Shown here in pieces: positions 8,356 through 16,996 of a stretch of DNA of 64,000 bases (position 1 is the stretch's first letter; each line of letters begins with the position of its first letter). The DNA is from Usitatibacter rugosus (GTDB taxonomy: Bacteria > Pseudomonadota > Gammaproteobacteria > Burkholderiales > Usitatibacteraceae): contig NZ_CP053069.1 of the NCBI RefSeq assembly GCF_013003965.1, positions 651,419 through 715,418 of the forward strand. Reading direction: 5' to 3'. Below the pieces are notes generated by a model. That model saw nothing but the letters and a program-made list of their open reading frames with translations. It was not told the origin of the DNA and searched no databases. A program made the position numbers and the translations under genes.

Positions 8356-9453
8356 ATGGCACGCGTCTCGCTGCACGGGCTCGGCAAGCGCTTCGACAAC
8401 GTCGAGGCGGTACGCGACGTGAACCTCGAGATCGCCGATGGCGAGTTCGTGGTGCTCGTCGGCCCTTCGGGCTGCGGCAAGAGCACCACGCTGCGCATCA
8501 TCGCGGGCCTCGAGGAATCCACGAGCGGCGAGGTACGCTTCGGCGACCGCGTCGTGAACGACCTCACGCCGCGCGAGCGCAACATCGCGATGGTGTTCCA
8601 GAGCTACGCGCTCTATCCGCACATGACCGTCGAACGGAACATGGGCTTCGCGCTCGAGCAGGACGGAACGTCGAAAGGGGACATCCGGGAGACGGTGCGC
8701 AAGACCGCGGAGCTGCTGGGCATCGGCGAGTTGCTGGAGAGGAAGCCCAAGGCGCTCTCGGGTGGCCAGCGACAGCGCGTGGCGATGGGACGGGCGATCG
8801 TTCGCCGCCCCGAGGTGTTCCTGTTCGACGAGCCGCTGTCGAACCTGGACGCGGCGCTGCGCACGCAGATGCGCATGGAGATCAAGAAGCTCCACCGGCT
8901 GCTGAAGACGACGGTGGTCTACGTGACGCACGACCAGATCGAGGCGATGACGCTCGCCGACCGCATCGTCGTGATGGACCGCGGCGAGATCGTGCAGGTC
9001 GGTACGCCCATGGAGGTCTACGAGCGGCCAAAGACGCGGTTCGTCGCCGGCTTCATCGGGGCGCCGCGCATGAACTTCGTGCCGGCCGCGGTCGGCAGCA
9101 ACAGCGTGGGCGACCTCACGCTCGCCATTCCCGGCACCGCACCGTGGCGGATTCCGAACGCGCACCGCGCGCGCTTCGCGATGTTCGCCGGCGGCCCCGT
9201 TGAGCTGGGCATCCGTCCCGAGCATTTCATGGAGCAGGCCGGCCCGGAGTCGGCGCTGCTCTCCGCGCTGCCCGACGTGGTCGAGCCGACCGGGGCGGAT
9301 ACGCTGGTGCATTTCCCCGTGGGCGGCGCGGACGTGGTCGCGCGCTCCCGGCCAGAACGCCGCATCGCCGTGGGCGAGCCGCTCGCGTTCGCCGTCGACT
9401 TCTCGCGCATCTACGCCATCGATCCCGCCAGCGGCCGGATCGACGCCGCATGA
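8356..9453 (+). CDS. ABC transporter ATP-binding protein (UgpC/MalK family)
   Basis: The 365-residue ATPase has Walker [10 protein letters not shown], the signature [15 protein letters not shown], Walker [13 protein letters not shown] and the switch histidine VTHDQ. A C-terminal MalK-type regulatory TOBE/OB region follows (about residues 240-365, including RPEHF). This is the energising subunit for the importer encoded at 3288-6259. The ATG at 8356 lies 2 bp after the aldolase stop. The gene overlaps dgoK by 4 bp (ATGA). Confidence 0.93.
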   Translation: MARVSLHGLGKRFDNVEAVRDVNLEIADGEFVVLVGPSGCGKSTTLRIIAGLEESTSGEVRFGDRVVNDLTPRERNIAMVFQSYALYPHMTVERNMGFALEQDGTSKGDIRETVRKTAELLGIGELLERKPKALSGGQRQRVAMGRAIVRRPEVFLFDEPLSNLDAALRTQMRMEIKKLHRLLKTTVVYVTHDQIEAMTLADRIVVMDRGEIVQVGTPMEVYERPKTRFVAGFIGAPRMNFVPAAVGSNSVGDLTLAIPGTAPWRIPNAHRARFAMFAGGPVELGIRPEHFMEQAGPESALLSALPDVVEPTGADTLVHFPVGGADVVARSRPERRIAVGEPLAFAVDFSRIYAIDPASGRIDAA

Positions 9454-10337
9454 TCGCCGTCGACTGGGGCACGTCGCGCGTGCGGGCCTGGCGCCTCGCG
9501 GAGGACGGCCGCGTGCGCGAGCGCCGCGCGCTCGATGCGGGCGTCATGGCGGTGTCGCGCGACGAGTTCGCGCCGATCCTCGAGTCGATGGTCGGCGCAT
9601 GGTGCGCGGAAGGCGATGGACCGCTCTTCCTGTGCGGGATGGTCGGGGGCCGCCAGGGCTGGCTCGAGGTGCCCTACGTGTCGTGCCCCGCGTCGCTCGA
9701 CGACATCGCCGCGGGCATCCGCGAGATCACGTGGGCCCGCGGCCGCGCGTTCATCGTCCCCGGCCTGCGGTGCCAGGATCGCGAAGGCGTTCCCGACCTG
9801 CTTCGCGGAGAAGAGAGCCAGGCGCTGGGCGCGATGGCGCTGCTGCCCCCGGGCGGAGCGACGCTCTGCCTCCCGGGCACGCACAGCAAGCACGTGCTGC
9901 TCGAGGGCGACTGCGTCGAGCGCTTCGAGACCTACATGACCGGCGAGTGCTTCGCGCTGCTGATGGAGCACAGCATCCTCGGACGCCTCGCGAACGGACG
10001 CGACATCGACGAGGCTGCCTTCGAGGCGGGCGTCGGCCGCGCGAGCCGCGGCGGGGTTCTTCCGCACCAGCTCTTCGGGGCGCGCACGCGTGCGCTCGTG
10101 GGCGAGCTCGCGCCCGAGTCGGTCGCGGGCTATCTCTCGGGCCTGCTGATCGGCCACGAGGTCTCGCAGCTTCCCGCCGAGCCGGCCGTGTACGTCGCGG
10201 CCGAGCCGGCATTGCGCGACGCCTACCTGAAAGCGCTGGACCTCTCCGGCCGCAAGGCGCGTCCACTCGACGCCGACGTGGCCGCGATGGGCTTGCAACG
10301 CCTCGCGCGTTCGCTCGGCACGAGGGCGGCGGCATGA
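9450..10337 (+). CDS. dgoK: 2-dehydro-3-deoxygalactonokinase
   Basis: DgoK phosphorylates 2-keto-3-deoxygalactonate in the De Ley-Doudoroff galactonate pathway. The 295-residue protein begins [13 protein letters not shown], the ATP-binding start of this family, and contains GMVGGRQGW and the LPGTHSKHV segment, both characteristic. The product would go to the aldolase encoded immediately downstream. It overlaps both neighbours by 4 bp, implying coupled translation. Confidence 0.92.
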   Translation: MIAVDWGTSRVRAWRLAEDGRVRERRALDAGVMAVSRDEFAPILESMVGAWCAEGDGPLFLCGMVGGRQGWLEVPYVSCPASLDDIAAGIREITWARGRAFIVPGLRCQDREGVPDLLRGEESQALGAMALLPPGGATLCLPGTHSKHVLLEGDCVERFETYMTGECFALLMEHSILGRLANGRDIDEAAFEAGVGRASRGGVLPHQLFGARTRALVGELAPESVAGYLSGLLIGHEVSQLPAEPAVYVAAEPALRDAYLKALDLSGRKARPLDADVAAMGLQRLARSLGTRAAA

Positions 10338-10975
10338 ATGATCTCGGCGAGCGCCTGGCCCGCAATCCCTTCGTGGCGATCCTGCGCGGCGTGCGGCCGG
10401 ACGAGGTCGAGTCGATCGCCGAGGCGCTGCTGGCCGAGGGCGTCGAGATCCTCGAAGTCCCGCTCAACTCGCCGCAGCCCCTCGACAGCATCGAGCGGCT
10501 CGCGAAGCGATTCGGAGGTCGCGCGCTCGTGGGCGCGGGCACCGTGCTCGACGCCGCGTCCGCCGATGCCGTGGCGCGCGCCGGAGCGCGCATCGCAGTG
10601 ATGCCCAACGCCGACGCCGAGGTCGTGCGCGCGTCGAAAGCCGCTGGAATGATCGCCATGCCCGGCTTCCTCACGCCGAGCGAGGCGTTCGCGATGCTCG
10701 CGGCGGGCGCCGATGCGCTGAAGCTCTTTCCCGCGGAAGCGTCGTCGCCCGGCGTCTTGCAGGCGATGCGCGCCGTGCTTCCTCCCGGCACTGGCGTCCT
10801 GCCGGTGGGCGGCGTGCGGCCCGACAACCTCGGCCCGTGGCTCGCCGCGGGCGCGGTGGGCTTCGGCATCGGCTCCGCGATCTACAAGCCCGGATCCACG
10901 CCCGAAGCGGTGCGTGAACGTGCTCGAGCCTTCAACGAGGCTTTGCGCGCGGTACCGCGTAAACTGTCGGTGTGA
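10334..10975 (+). CDS. dgoA: 2-dehydro-3-deoxy-6-phosphogalactonate aldolase
   Basis: The 213-residue class I aldolase of the KDPG/KDPGal family splits 2-keto-3-deoxy-6-phosphogalactonate to pyruvate and glyceraldehyde 3-phosphate. Family marks are AILRGVRPDE, EVPLNSPQPLDSI, GAGTVLDA, MPGFLTPSEA and the Schiff-base lysine in DALKLFPAE. N-P-Q-P rather than KDPG-aldolase sequence after EVPLNS supports the galactonate branch, as does dgoK upstream. Its stop TGA (10973-10975) overlaps the predicted 5' end of rnpB, so transcription of the operon would read into the RNase P RNA gene. Confidence 0.92.
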   Translation: MNDLGERLARNPFVAILRGVRPDEVESIAEALLAEGVEILEVPLNSPQPLDSIERLAKRFGGRALVGAGTVLDAASADAVARAGARIAVMPNADAEVVRASKAAGMIAMPGFLTPSEAFAMLAAGADALKLFPAEASSPGVLQAMRAVLPPGTGVLPVGGVRPDNLGPWLAAGAVGFGIGSAIYKPGSTPEAVRERARAFNEALRAVPRKLSV

Positions 10976-11291
10976 AGCAGGCCAGGCGGTCGCTGCGTGA
11001 CCCTTCGGGGATGCGCAGAGGAAAGTCGGGACACCATCGGGCAGCGTAGCGGGTAACTCCCGTCCGCCGTGAGGCGAGGATTAGAGCAACAGAGACGAGT
11101 CCAGCTGACGCAAGTTGGTTGGGGTGAAACGGGCAATCTCTACGCGGTGCAACACCAAATAGGCAGGCGTTGATGTGGCCCACGGAGCCTGCGGGTAGGT
11201 GGCTTGAGCCCTGCGGCAACGCAGGGCCTTAGAGGAATGATCGTCATAGCCCGCAAGGGCCGTAACAGAATCCCGCTTACCGGCCTGCTTC
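10974..11291 (+). ncRNA. rnpB: RNase P catalytic RNA, bacterial class A
   Basis: The 5' end GAAGCAGGCC pairs with the 3' end GGCCTGCTTC, forming helix P1. Between them are the conserved segments GAGGAAAGTCGGGACACCA near the 5' end (11021-11040 region), AGGCGAGGATTAGAGCAACAG-like P8/P9 sequence, and CAAATAGGCAGGCG and the ATGATCGTCAT...GAATCCCGCTTACCG end. The RNA forms the ribozyme that matures tRNA 5' ends. Length about 318 nt. A -10-like TAAACT at 10960-10965 lies inside the dgoA coding region, 8 nt before the RNA start, so it may have its own promoter there. Exact ends are inferred from pairing. Confidence 0.95.
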
Positions 11292-11419
11292 ACTTTTCCC
11301 TTCACCTTTCCGGTTGATTCGTTTGTAGGGCTTGGCACGGCCGCCGAAGCGGCGTGCACCTACGCGTGAAACGGCGGCATCCGAGTGTTCCTCGCCTCGC
11401 GCCGTCCTACGCTGCAGTC

Positions 11420-12004
11420 ATGAAACGAATCCTCCTCGCCTTCCCCCTCGTCGCCGCTGTCTTCATGGTCGCTCCGCACGCTCGTGCCGAGGGCGAAGCC
11501 GAGCAGATCGCCGCTTCGTTCGCCGCCGTGGCCGGATCGGCGGAGAACGCGGTGAAGCTCGCGAAATCGCTCCATAGCGGCAAGGTCGTCGCGCTGCGCG
11601 GCACCGATGCGAACGGCAATCCGTCGCTGGTCGCGTTCGGTGTTCCCGAAGGCGGCATGAGCTGGAGCGAGGTGCACAGCACGCTGCAGAAGGCGCAAGC
11701 CAAGATCCAGGGCAGCGGGATTCGCGAAGCGAGCGCCCACGACATCCAGGCCGCGTTGCTCGGCGGCAAGCTGCAACGCGACGATGGTTCGGCGGTGGTC
11801 GTCGACGGGGTGCTCGCGACGCGCGCGCCGCAAGCCTTCGAGCCCGCCTCGGCGTCTTCGAACAACGGCAATCCGATTTACGGCGCGACGCCCTCCTTGC
11901 CGCAGGCCTCCGCCAGCACGTGGGGCAGCTATCGCCCGTCGATCCGCAAGTCGCAGCAGTTCGAGCACGTCGCCGGCGTCGTCAACGCCGGATACCTCCG
12001 CTAG
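11420..12004 (+). CDS. Exported protein of unknown function
   Basis: The 194-residue product starts MKRILLAFPLVAAVFMVAPHARA, a clear Sec signal peptide with cleavage after ARA. The mature part is mixed alpha/beta with VAGSAENAVKLAKSLHSGK and a Ser/Asn/Gln-rich C-terminal third. I do not recognise the family. ATG 11420 was chosen because the signal peptide begins there; an upstream in-frame ATG (11354) would add 22 non-hydrophobic residues. It lies alone, 128 bp after rnpB, and converges on the phosphatase gene. Confidence 0.7.
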   Translation: MKRILLAFPLVAAVFMVAPHARAEGEAEQIAASFAAVAGSAENAVKLAKSLHSGKVVALRGTDANGNPSLVAFGVPEGGMSWSEVHSTLQKAQAKIQGSGIREASAHDIQAALLGGKLQRDDGSAVVVDGVLATRAPQAFEPASASSNNGNPIYGATPSLPQASASTWGSYRPSIRKSQQFEHVAGVVNAGYLR

Positions 12005-12038
12005 CTTGTCCGCGTACTTCCGCTAGTTCCCCGACGCA

Positions 12039-13247
12039 TTACGGCTTCGCATTCGGATTCGGCGCGGGGTTTGGCGCCGCGACCAGCGCGGCCCAGTCGT
12101 CTATCTTGAGGCGCGCGACGATGATCCAGCCGCCGCCCTCCACCGCACGAATCACCGTGGCTTCGCCTTCTTCCGGCTCGGGTAACCCCGCCGTATCCAT
12201 GAGCCCGTTGCCGTGGCTCACGATCACGCGCAGGCCTGTCTTCACCGGGGTGGCGAGCAACGCCTCGAGCCGTGAGTAGTCGGCGCGTCCGCCCGCGACC
12301 GGCGCCCGGCCGCGCACCGCGTCGTCCTCACGAGCCTCGCCGGTGATGAGCCGCGCGGTTTGCATCGTGCGGCAGTAGGGACTCGAGAGCACCTCGGTGA
12401 CGGGGAGCTTGAGGGTCTTGAACACCTCGCCGATCTTCCGCGCCGCCTCGCGTCCCTCGGCGCTGAGGTTGCGCTGCGTGGCGCAGTCCTTCGCGACGAA
12501 CGGCGGGCGATCCTTCTGCGAGTGGTCGGTGATGGAGTGGCGGAAGAAGATCGTGAAGCCGCCGGCCTTCAGCGCATCGGCGAGCGCGCCGCCCGAAAGC
12601 TTGAGGTCCGGGTCGGGCAGCGATGTGCGTTGTTCGATTGGCGGGCGGTTGGCGGGATTCGCAAGCGCCTTCCAGTCCTCCGCGCGCAGGCGCGCGACCA
12701 CGAACAGCTTGCCGCCTTCGGGCTTCAACACCGCGCCTTCGGCCTCCTGCAACACGGGCGCGCCGAAGAGCACGTCCCAGGCGTTGAAGTGCCCGACCAC
12801 GATGCGGTTCGTGCCCGCGGCCGGCGGTGCCGCCATCAGCCTCCCGATCTTCGTGAAGTCGCCCTCGAGATTGCCGGCCTTGGGGTCGCGTATGGATTCT
12901 TCGGGCGTGGGTGCGCGGCCGGCGATTCCCTCCGCGGTCTCCATCGTCCGGCACATCGGGCTCGCGAGCGCCTCGCCAATGGGGATGCCGAGTGCCTTCA
13001 TCGATTCGCCGATCGATCGCGCCTGGGCCTTGCCGCTCCCGACGAGGCACAGCATGCGCGGGCCGGGAACGCCGGTGCGGTCGCGCTCGGCATGGCGGAA
13101 GTAGAGCGTGTAGCCGCCCGCGCGCAGCGCTTTTACGAGCGCCTCGCCCTCGAGCGCGTGCTTCGGATCCGGATTTCCCCCGGCTGGTTGGGCCAGAGCG
13201 GCCTGGCAGAGCGCCAGGGCGAGCGCGGCGATGGTGCGGCGCAGCAT
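12039..13247 (-). CDS. Exported protein with two tandem histidine phosphatase domains
   Basis: The 402-residue product has an N-terminal signal peptide (MLRRTIAALALALCQAALAQ) and two consecutive histidine-phosphatase-like domains. The first has LYFRHAERD, CRTMETA and VGHFN; the second IFFRHSITD, YCRTMQTA and VSHGNG. Each thus keeps the phosphorylated-histidine RH motif and the second catalytic histidine, indicating an internal duplication. Substrate is unknown and the protein is probably periplasmic. Start ATG 13247 has GGGGGT just upstream; a start at 13268 lacks it. Confidence 0.85.
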   Translation of the reverse strand: MLRRTIAALALALCQAALAQPAGGNPDPKHALEGEALVKALRAGGYTLYFRHAERDRTGVPGPRMLCLVGSGKAQARSIGESMKALGIPIGEALASPMCRTMETAEGIAGRAPTPEESIRDPKAGNLEGDFTKIGRLMAAPPAAGTNRIVVGHFNAWDVLFGAPVLQEAEGAVLKPEGGKLFVVARLRAEDWKALANPANRPPIEQRTSLPDPDLKLSGGALADALKAGGFTIFFRHSITDHSQKDRPPFVAKDCATQRNLSAEGREAARKIGEVFKTLKLPVTEVLSSPYCRTMQTARLITGEAREDDAVRGRAPVAGGRADYSRLEALLATPVKTGLRVIVSHGNGLMDTAGLPEPEEGEATVIRAVEGGGWIIVARLKIDDWAALVAAPNPAPNPNAKP

Positions 13248-13385
13248 GGTTACCCCCAATCCTGACAATCGACTTTCACATCGATTTCTATCTCATTGAA
13301 TTAACAGGAAATCACTTTCCTGAGCGGCGGCGCAGGAACCTTCGCTAAGCCATTGTCGCACAAGCAAAAACTGCAAATCTGCCCC

Positions 13386-13414
13386 TTGACTCCCCCAAAT
13401 GAGGCCCGTAGAGT
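13386..13414 (+). promoter_or_regulatory. Predicted dcw cluster promoter (sigma70 type)
   Basis: TTGACT (13386-13391), a 17-bp spacer and TAGAGT (13409-13414) face mraZ. Transcription should start about 13421, placing the MraZ boxes at the start site, where MraZ binding is known to repress. Confidence 0.7.
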
Positions 13415-13448
13415 GTGGATAAGTGGGAAAAATTGGGATTCGATGGAA
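13414..13448 (+). promoter_or_regulatory. MraZ-binding box array
   Basis: TGGG or TGGA repeats occur at exact 10-bp spacing: 13424 (TGGGA), 13434 (TGGGA) and 13444 (TGGAA), with a degenerate copy (GTGGA) at 13415. This is the arrangement bound by MraZ upstream of mraZ in other bacteria, supporting autoregulation of the dcw operon. Confidence 0.8.
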
Positions 13449-13495
13449 AATCGGTTACTTAGCCGGTACCTCGAGCCTCGAAACGGGGGAGCACG

Positions 13496-13942
13496 GTGTT
13501 TCAGGGAGCCTCGCAGATCAACCTCGACGCGAAAGGCCGCATGGCGGTCCCGACGCGCTTGCGCGATCCGCTTACCCAGGGCGGCACCGTGGGCGTCGTG
13601 CTCACGGCGCATCCGGACGGCTGCCTGCTCCTCTACCCCACGCCGGCCTGGGAGCCGGTGCGCACGCAAGTGATGGCCTTCCCCAGCACCAACCAGCAGG
13701 CCAGCTTGTGGAAGCGCCTCCTCATCGGTTTCGCCGAAGACCTGTCGCTGGACGGAGCAGGCCGGCTGTTGATCTCCCCGGAATTGCGGACGTACGCGCG
13801 CATCGACAAGCGCGTGATGTGCGTCGGCCAGGGGACGCACTTCGAGATCTGGGACCTCGAGGGCTGGAACGAACAGCTCGAGAGGTTGCGATCCGGCGGC
13901 AATCCGCAGTTGCCGCCGGGAATGGAGAACTTCTCCCTGTGA
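13496..13942 (+). CDS. mraZ: MraZ, transcriptional regulator of the dcw cluster
   Basis: The 148-residue protein contains two AbrB-like MraZ domains, the first beginning FQGASQINLDAKGRMAVPTRLRD and the second LSLDGAGRLLISPELR. MraZ binds TGGG repeats upstream of its own gene and represses the division and cell wall cluster; such repeats are present at 13414-13448. It is the first gene of the cluster, 60 bp before rsmH. Length agrees with the E. coli protein (~152). Confidence 0.96.
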   Translation: MFQGASQINLDAKGRMAVPTRLRDPLTQGGTVGVVLTAHPDGCLLLYPTPAWEPVRTQVMAFPSTNQQASLWKRLLIGFAEDLSLDGAGRLLISPELRTYARIDKRVMCVGQGTHFEIWDLEGWNEQLERLRSGGNPQLPPGMENFSL

Positions 13943-14002
13943 CGCGGCGCGAGACATCGGTGCTCCCGCCGCTTCCAGAAGAAGAAAGCGAAGCCGTTCC
14001 CG

Positions 14003-14944
14003 ATGTCCCCGTCCCAACCACCCGTGAGTGAGGTCGCCCATGTCCCGGTCCTTGTCGAAGAAGCTGTTGCCGGTCTCCGAATCCGTGAAGACGGTGTCTA
14101 CGTCGATGGCACCTTTGGCCGCGGCGGGCACAGCGCGGCCATCCTCGCCCGTCTCGGTCTTCGCGGAAGACTTTTCGCTCTTGATCAGGACCCCGAGGCG
14201 CATTCGCATCGCGCGCTCGAAGATCCGCGTCTTGAGCTGATCCACGCGAGGTTCTCCACGATGAAAGCCGCGCTCGCCGCGAGGAACATCCACCGCGTGG
14301 CGGGCGTGCTGCTCGACCTGGGCGTCTCGTCGCCCCAACTCGACACGGCTGTGCGCGGCTTCAGCTTCATGCGCGACGGCCCGCTGGACATGCGCATGGA
14401 CACGACGAGCGGCGAGACAGCCGCCGAGTGGATCGCGCGCGCCGAAGAACAAGAAATCAGGGAGGTCATCTGGCGCTATGGGGAAGAACGGTTTGCTAAA
14501 CAGGTTGCAGGAGCGATTGTTGCGGCACGGGAGCTCGCCCCGATCGAAACAACCCGCCAGCTTGCCGAGGTCGTGGGTCGCGCGGTCCGGACACGCGAGC
14601 CGGGGCAGAACCCGGCGACCCGCACGTTTCAAGCTCTTCGGATTTACATCAATCGGGAGCTTGAAGAGCTGGAGGTAACGCTGCCGCAGGCGGTGGAGGT
14701 GCTGGAGCCGGAAGGCCGTCTCGCGGTGATCAGCTTCCACTCGCTCGAGGACCGCATCGTCAAGAATTTCATGCGCGAGCAGTCGACGGCCGACAAGCTG
14801 CCGAAGAACGTCCCGATCCGCGAGAAGGACATTCCGCCCGCGCCCCTCTCGCTCGTGGGCAAGGCCGTGAAGCCTTCCGACGCCGAGGTCGCGCGCAACC
14901 CCCGTTCGCGCAGCGCCGTGCTGCGGGTGGCCGAGAAGAACTGA
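14003..14944 (+). CDS. rsmH: 16S rRNA (cytosine1402-N4)-methyltransferase
   Basis: RsmH methylates N4 of C1402, the same nucleotide whose ribose is methylated by RsmI encoded at the window's left edge. The 313-residue protein begins [11 protein letters not shown] and has the SAM-binding [23 protein letters not shown] and a C-terminal [11 protein letters not shown]. It lies between mraZ and ftsL as in the canonical cluster, ending 1 bp before ftsL. No convincing Shine-Dalgarno sequence is seen before ATG 14003, but the N-terminal match supports it. Confidence 0.95.
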   Translation: MSPSQPPVSEVAHVPVLVEEAVAGLRIREDGVYVDGTFGRGGHSAAILARLGLRGRLFALDQDPEAHSHRALEDPRLELIHARFSTMKAALAARNIHRVAGVLLDLGVSSPQLDTAVRGFSFMRDGPLDMRMDTTSGETAAEWIARAEEQEIREVIWRYGEERFAKQVAGAIVAARELAPIETTRQLAEVVGRAVRTREPGQNPATRTFQALRIYINRELEELEVTLPQAVEVLEPEGRLAVISFHSLEDRIVKNFMREQSTADKLPKNVPIREKDIPPAPLSLVGKAVKPSDAEVARNPRSRSAVLRVAEKN

Positions 14945-14945
14945 C

Positions 14946-15254
14946 ATGGCGCGCCTCAACTTCGTCCTGCTGGCCGTGCTCGTCGCCTGCGCGATCGGAA
15001 TGATCGCCGCGCAGCACCACGCGCGCCGCGCGTTCATCGCGCTGGAGAGCGAGCAGGCGGCGACGAAGAAGCTCGCCGAGGAATACACGCAGCTCCAGCT
15101 CGAGCAGGGGACGTGGGGCACGCACAAGCGCGTCGAGGCGGTCGCCGCGAAATCGCTCGGCATGAAGCTGCCGGACGCGGCGAGCACCACCGTGATCACC
15201 GTGGCCTCCTCCGTGGACGCTCGGGCCTCCTCCGGGGACGGTCAAAAGAAATGA
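14946..15254 (+). CDS. ftsL: Cell division protein FtsL
   Basis: This 102-residue bitopic membrane protein has one N-terminal transmembrane segment (about residues 3-20) and a heptad-like region (AFIALESEQAATKKLAEEY) that pairs with FtsB in the FtsQLB complex. The conserved motif around KRVEAVAAKSLGMKLP is at the C-terminal side. It overlaps ftsI by 4 bp. Position between rsmH and ftsI confirms the identity although FtsL sequences diverge. Confidence 0.92.
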   Translation: MARLNFVLLAVLVACAIGMIAAQHHARRAFIALESEQAATKKLAEEYTQLQLEQGTWGTHKRVEAVAAKSLGMKLPDAASTTVITVASSVDARASSGDGQKK

Positions 15255-16996
15255 GATTCGAGAAGCGCACGCCGCAGCTTCGCCTCAAGCTCGAGGGCTG
15301 GCGCTCGCGCGTCGTCCTCGGCCTGGTCGCGCTCGGCTTCGCCGTGCTCGGCGGCCGCGCATTCTATTTGCAGGGCATGAACACCGGCTTCCTCCAGGCC
15401 AAGGGCGAAGCGCGCTACGGCCGCGTGCTGGAGATGCCGGCTTCCCGCGGCCAGGTGCGCGACCGCAACGGCCAGCCGCTCGCGATCTCCACCGCCGTCG
15501 AGTCGATCTACGCCAGCCCCGACGACGTCGAGGTGGACGAGAAGAAGCTCGCGCGCCTCGCCGACACGCTGGGCGTGGACGCCGCGGAGCTTCGCCAGAA
15601 ATTTGCCAACAAGGATCGCCAGTTCGTCTTCCTCAAGCGCCAGATCTCGCCCGAACAGGCAGTGAGAGTGATGGAGCTGGGAGTGCCCGGGGTCTTCCAG
15701 CAACGCGAATACCGCCGCTACTACCCCGCAGGCGAAGTGATGGCTCACGTGGTGGGGTTCACCGGCATCGACGACAACGGCCAGGAGGGCATCGAGCTCG
15801 CCCAGCAGAAGCGGCTCGCCGGCGTTCCGGGATCGCGCAAGGTCATCAAGGACCGCAAGGGCCGCATCGTCGAGGACGTCGGCAGCCAGCGCGCACCGAA
15901 GGACGGCGAGGCGATCACGCTCTCCATCGACCAGCGGCTGCAGTTCCTCGCGCACCGGGAGCTGAAGGCCGCCGTCGAGGCGAACCGCGCGAAGGGCGGC
16001 TCGATCGTGATCCTCGACGCGAAGACGGGCGAGGTGCTGGCGCTCGTGAACCAGCCCGACTACAACCCGAACAACCGCACCGCCGTCACCGGCAAGCAGA
16101 CGCGCAACCGCTCGGTGACCGATGTCTACGAGCCCGGCTCGACGATGAAGCCGTTCACCGTGGCCGAGGCGCTGGAGACGGGCGTCGTGAAGCCGACCAC
16201 GCTCGTGCAGACCGGCGCGGGCCAGATGCAGCTCGCCGGATGGACCATCAACGACACGCACGCCAACGGCACGCTCACCGTGGCGCAGGTGATCCAGAAG
16301 TCCTCGAACATCGGCACCGCGAAGATCCAGCTGCAGATGCCGCCGGAGCGCATGGGCACCTTCTACAAGGAGCTCGGCTTCGGCTCGGTGCCGGCCACCG
16401 GCTTTCCTGGCGAGGCCAAGGGCCTGATGCGTCCGTGGGCCACGTGGAAGCCGATCGAGATGGCGACCATGTCGTACGGCCACGGCATCGGCGTCTCCGT
16501 GCTGCAGATCGCGCGCGCGTACACGATCTTCACCAACGAGGGCCAGCTTTTGCCGTTGTCGCTCGTGAAGCGCGAGGACAAGCCCCTCGGCCGGCCACTC
16601 ATCTCGCGCGACACCGCGGGCGAGGTGACGGCGATGATGGAGCTCGCCGTGATGCCGGGCGGCACCGCGCCGCGCGCGCAGGTGCCGGGCTACCGCGTCG
16701 CCGGCAAGACCGGCACGGCCCACAAGCCGGAGAACGGCGGCTACGCCGAGCACAAGTACGTGTCCTCGTTCGTCGGCTTCGGCCCGGTGACGAACCCGCG
16801 CTTCATCGTCGCGGTGATGATCGACGAGCCCGGCCTCGCCAAGTACTACGGCGGCGACGTCGGCGCGCCGGTCTTCAGCTCGGTGATGGGCAGCGCGCTT
16901 CGCATGCTGTCGGTGCCGCCCGATGCGCCCGCCACGCTCAACGTGAAGGTCGATCCGTCGCCCGCGCTCACGCCCGCCAAGGGAGTCGAGGGATGA
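15251..16996 (+). CDS. ftsI: Septal peptidoglycan transpeptidase (PBP3)
   Basis: FtsI crosslinks septal peptidoglycan. The 581-residue protein has an N-terminal transmembrane anchor (about residues 20-40), a dimerisation domain containing RGQVRDRNGQPLA, and the transpeptidase domain with catalytic STMK (Ser297), SSN (351-353) and KTGTA (Lys486). It should span the inner membrane and act in the periplasm with FtsW. ATG 15251 overlaps ftsL by 4 bp and murE overlaps its end by 4 bp. Confidence 0.96.
   Translation: MRFEKRTPQLRLKLEGWRSRVVLGLVALGFAVLGGRAFYLQGMNTGFLQAKGEARYGRVLEMPASRGQVRDRNGQPLAISTAVESIYASPDDVEVDEKKLARLADTLGVDAAELRQKFANKDRQFVFLKRQISPEQAVRVMELGVPGVFQQREYRRYYPAGEVMAHVVGFTGIDDNGQEGIELAQQKRLAGVPGSRKVIKDRKGRIVEDVGSQRAPKDGEAITLSIDQRLQFLAHRELKAAVEANRAKGGSIVILDAKTGEVLALVNQPDYNPNNRTAVTGKQTRNRSVTDVYEPGSTMKPFTVAEALETGVVKPTTLVQTGAGQMQLAGWTINDTHANGTLTVAQVIQKSSNIGTAKIQLQMPPERMGTFYKELGFGSVPATGFPGEAKGLMRPWATWKPIEMATMSYGHGIGVSVLQIARAYTIFTNEGQLLPLSLVKREDKPLGRPLISRDTAGEVTAMMELAVMPGGTAPRAQVPGYRVAGKTGTAHKPENGGYAEHKYVSSFVGFGPVTNPRFIVAVMIDEPGLAKYYGGDVGAPVFSSVMGSALRMLSVPPDAPATLNVKVDPSPALTPAKGVEG

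Noticed and set aside
5384-8362. A 992-codon open frame on the minus strand
   Set aside because: It lies opposite well-identified permease, dehydratase and aldolase genes; the product is Arg/His/Ala-rich with no domain, typical of antisense frames in high-GC DNA.
10882-11359. Short minus-strand frames over rnpB
   Set aside because: The sequence is explained fully by the RNase P RNA.
13301-15199. A 632-codon minus-strand frame across mraZ, rsmH and ftsL
   Set aside because: It is a shadow of the conserved division genes and has no recognisable family.
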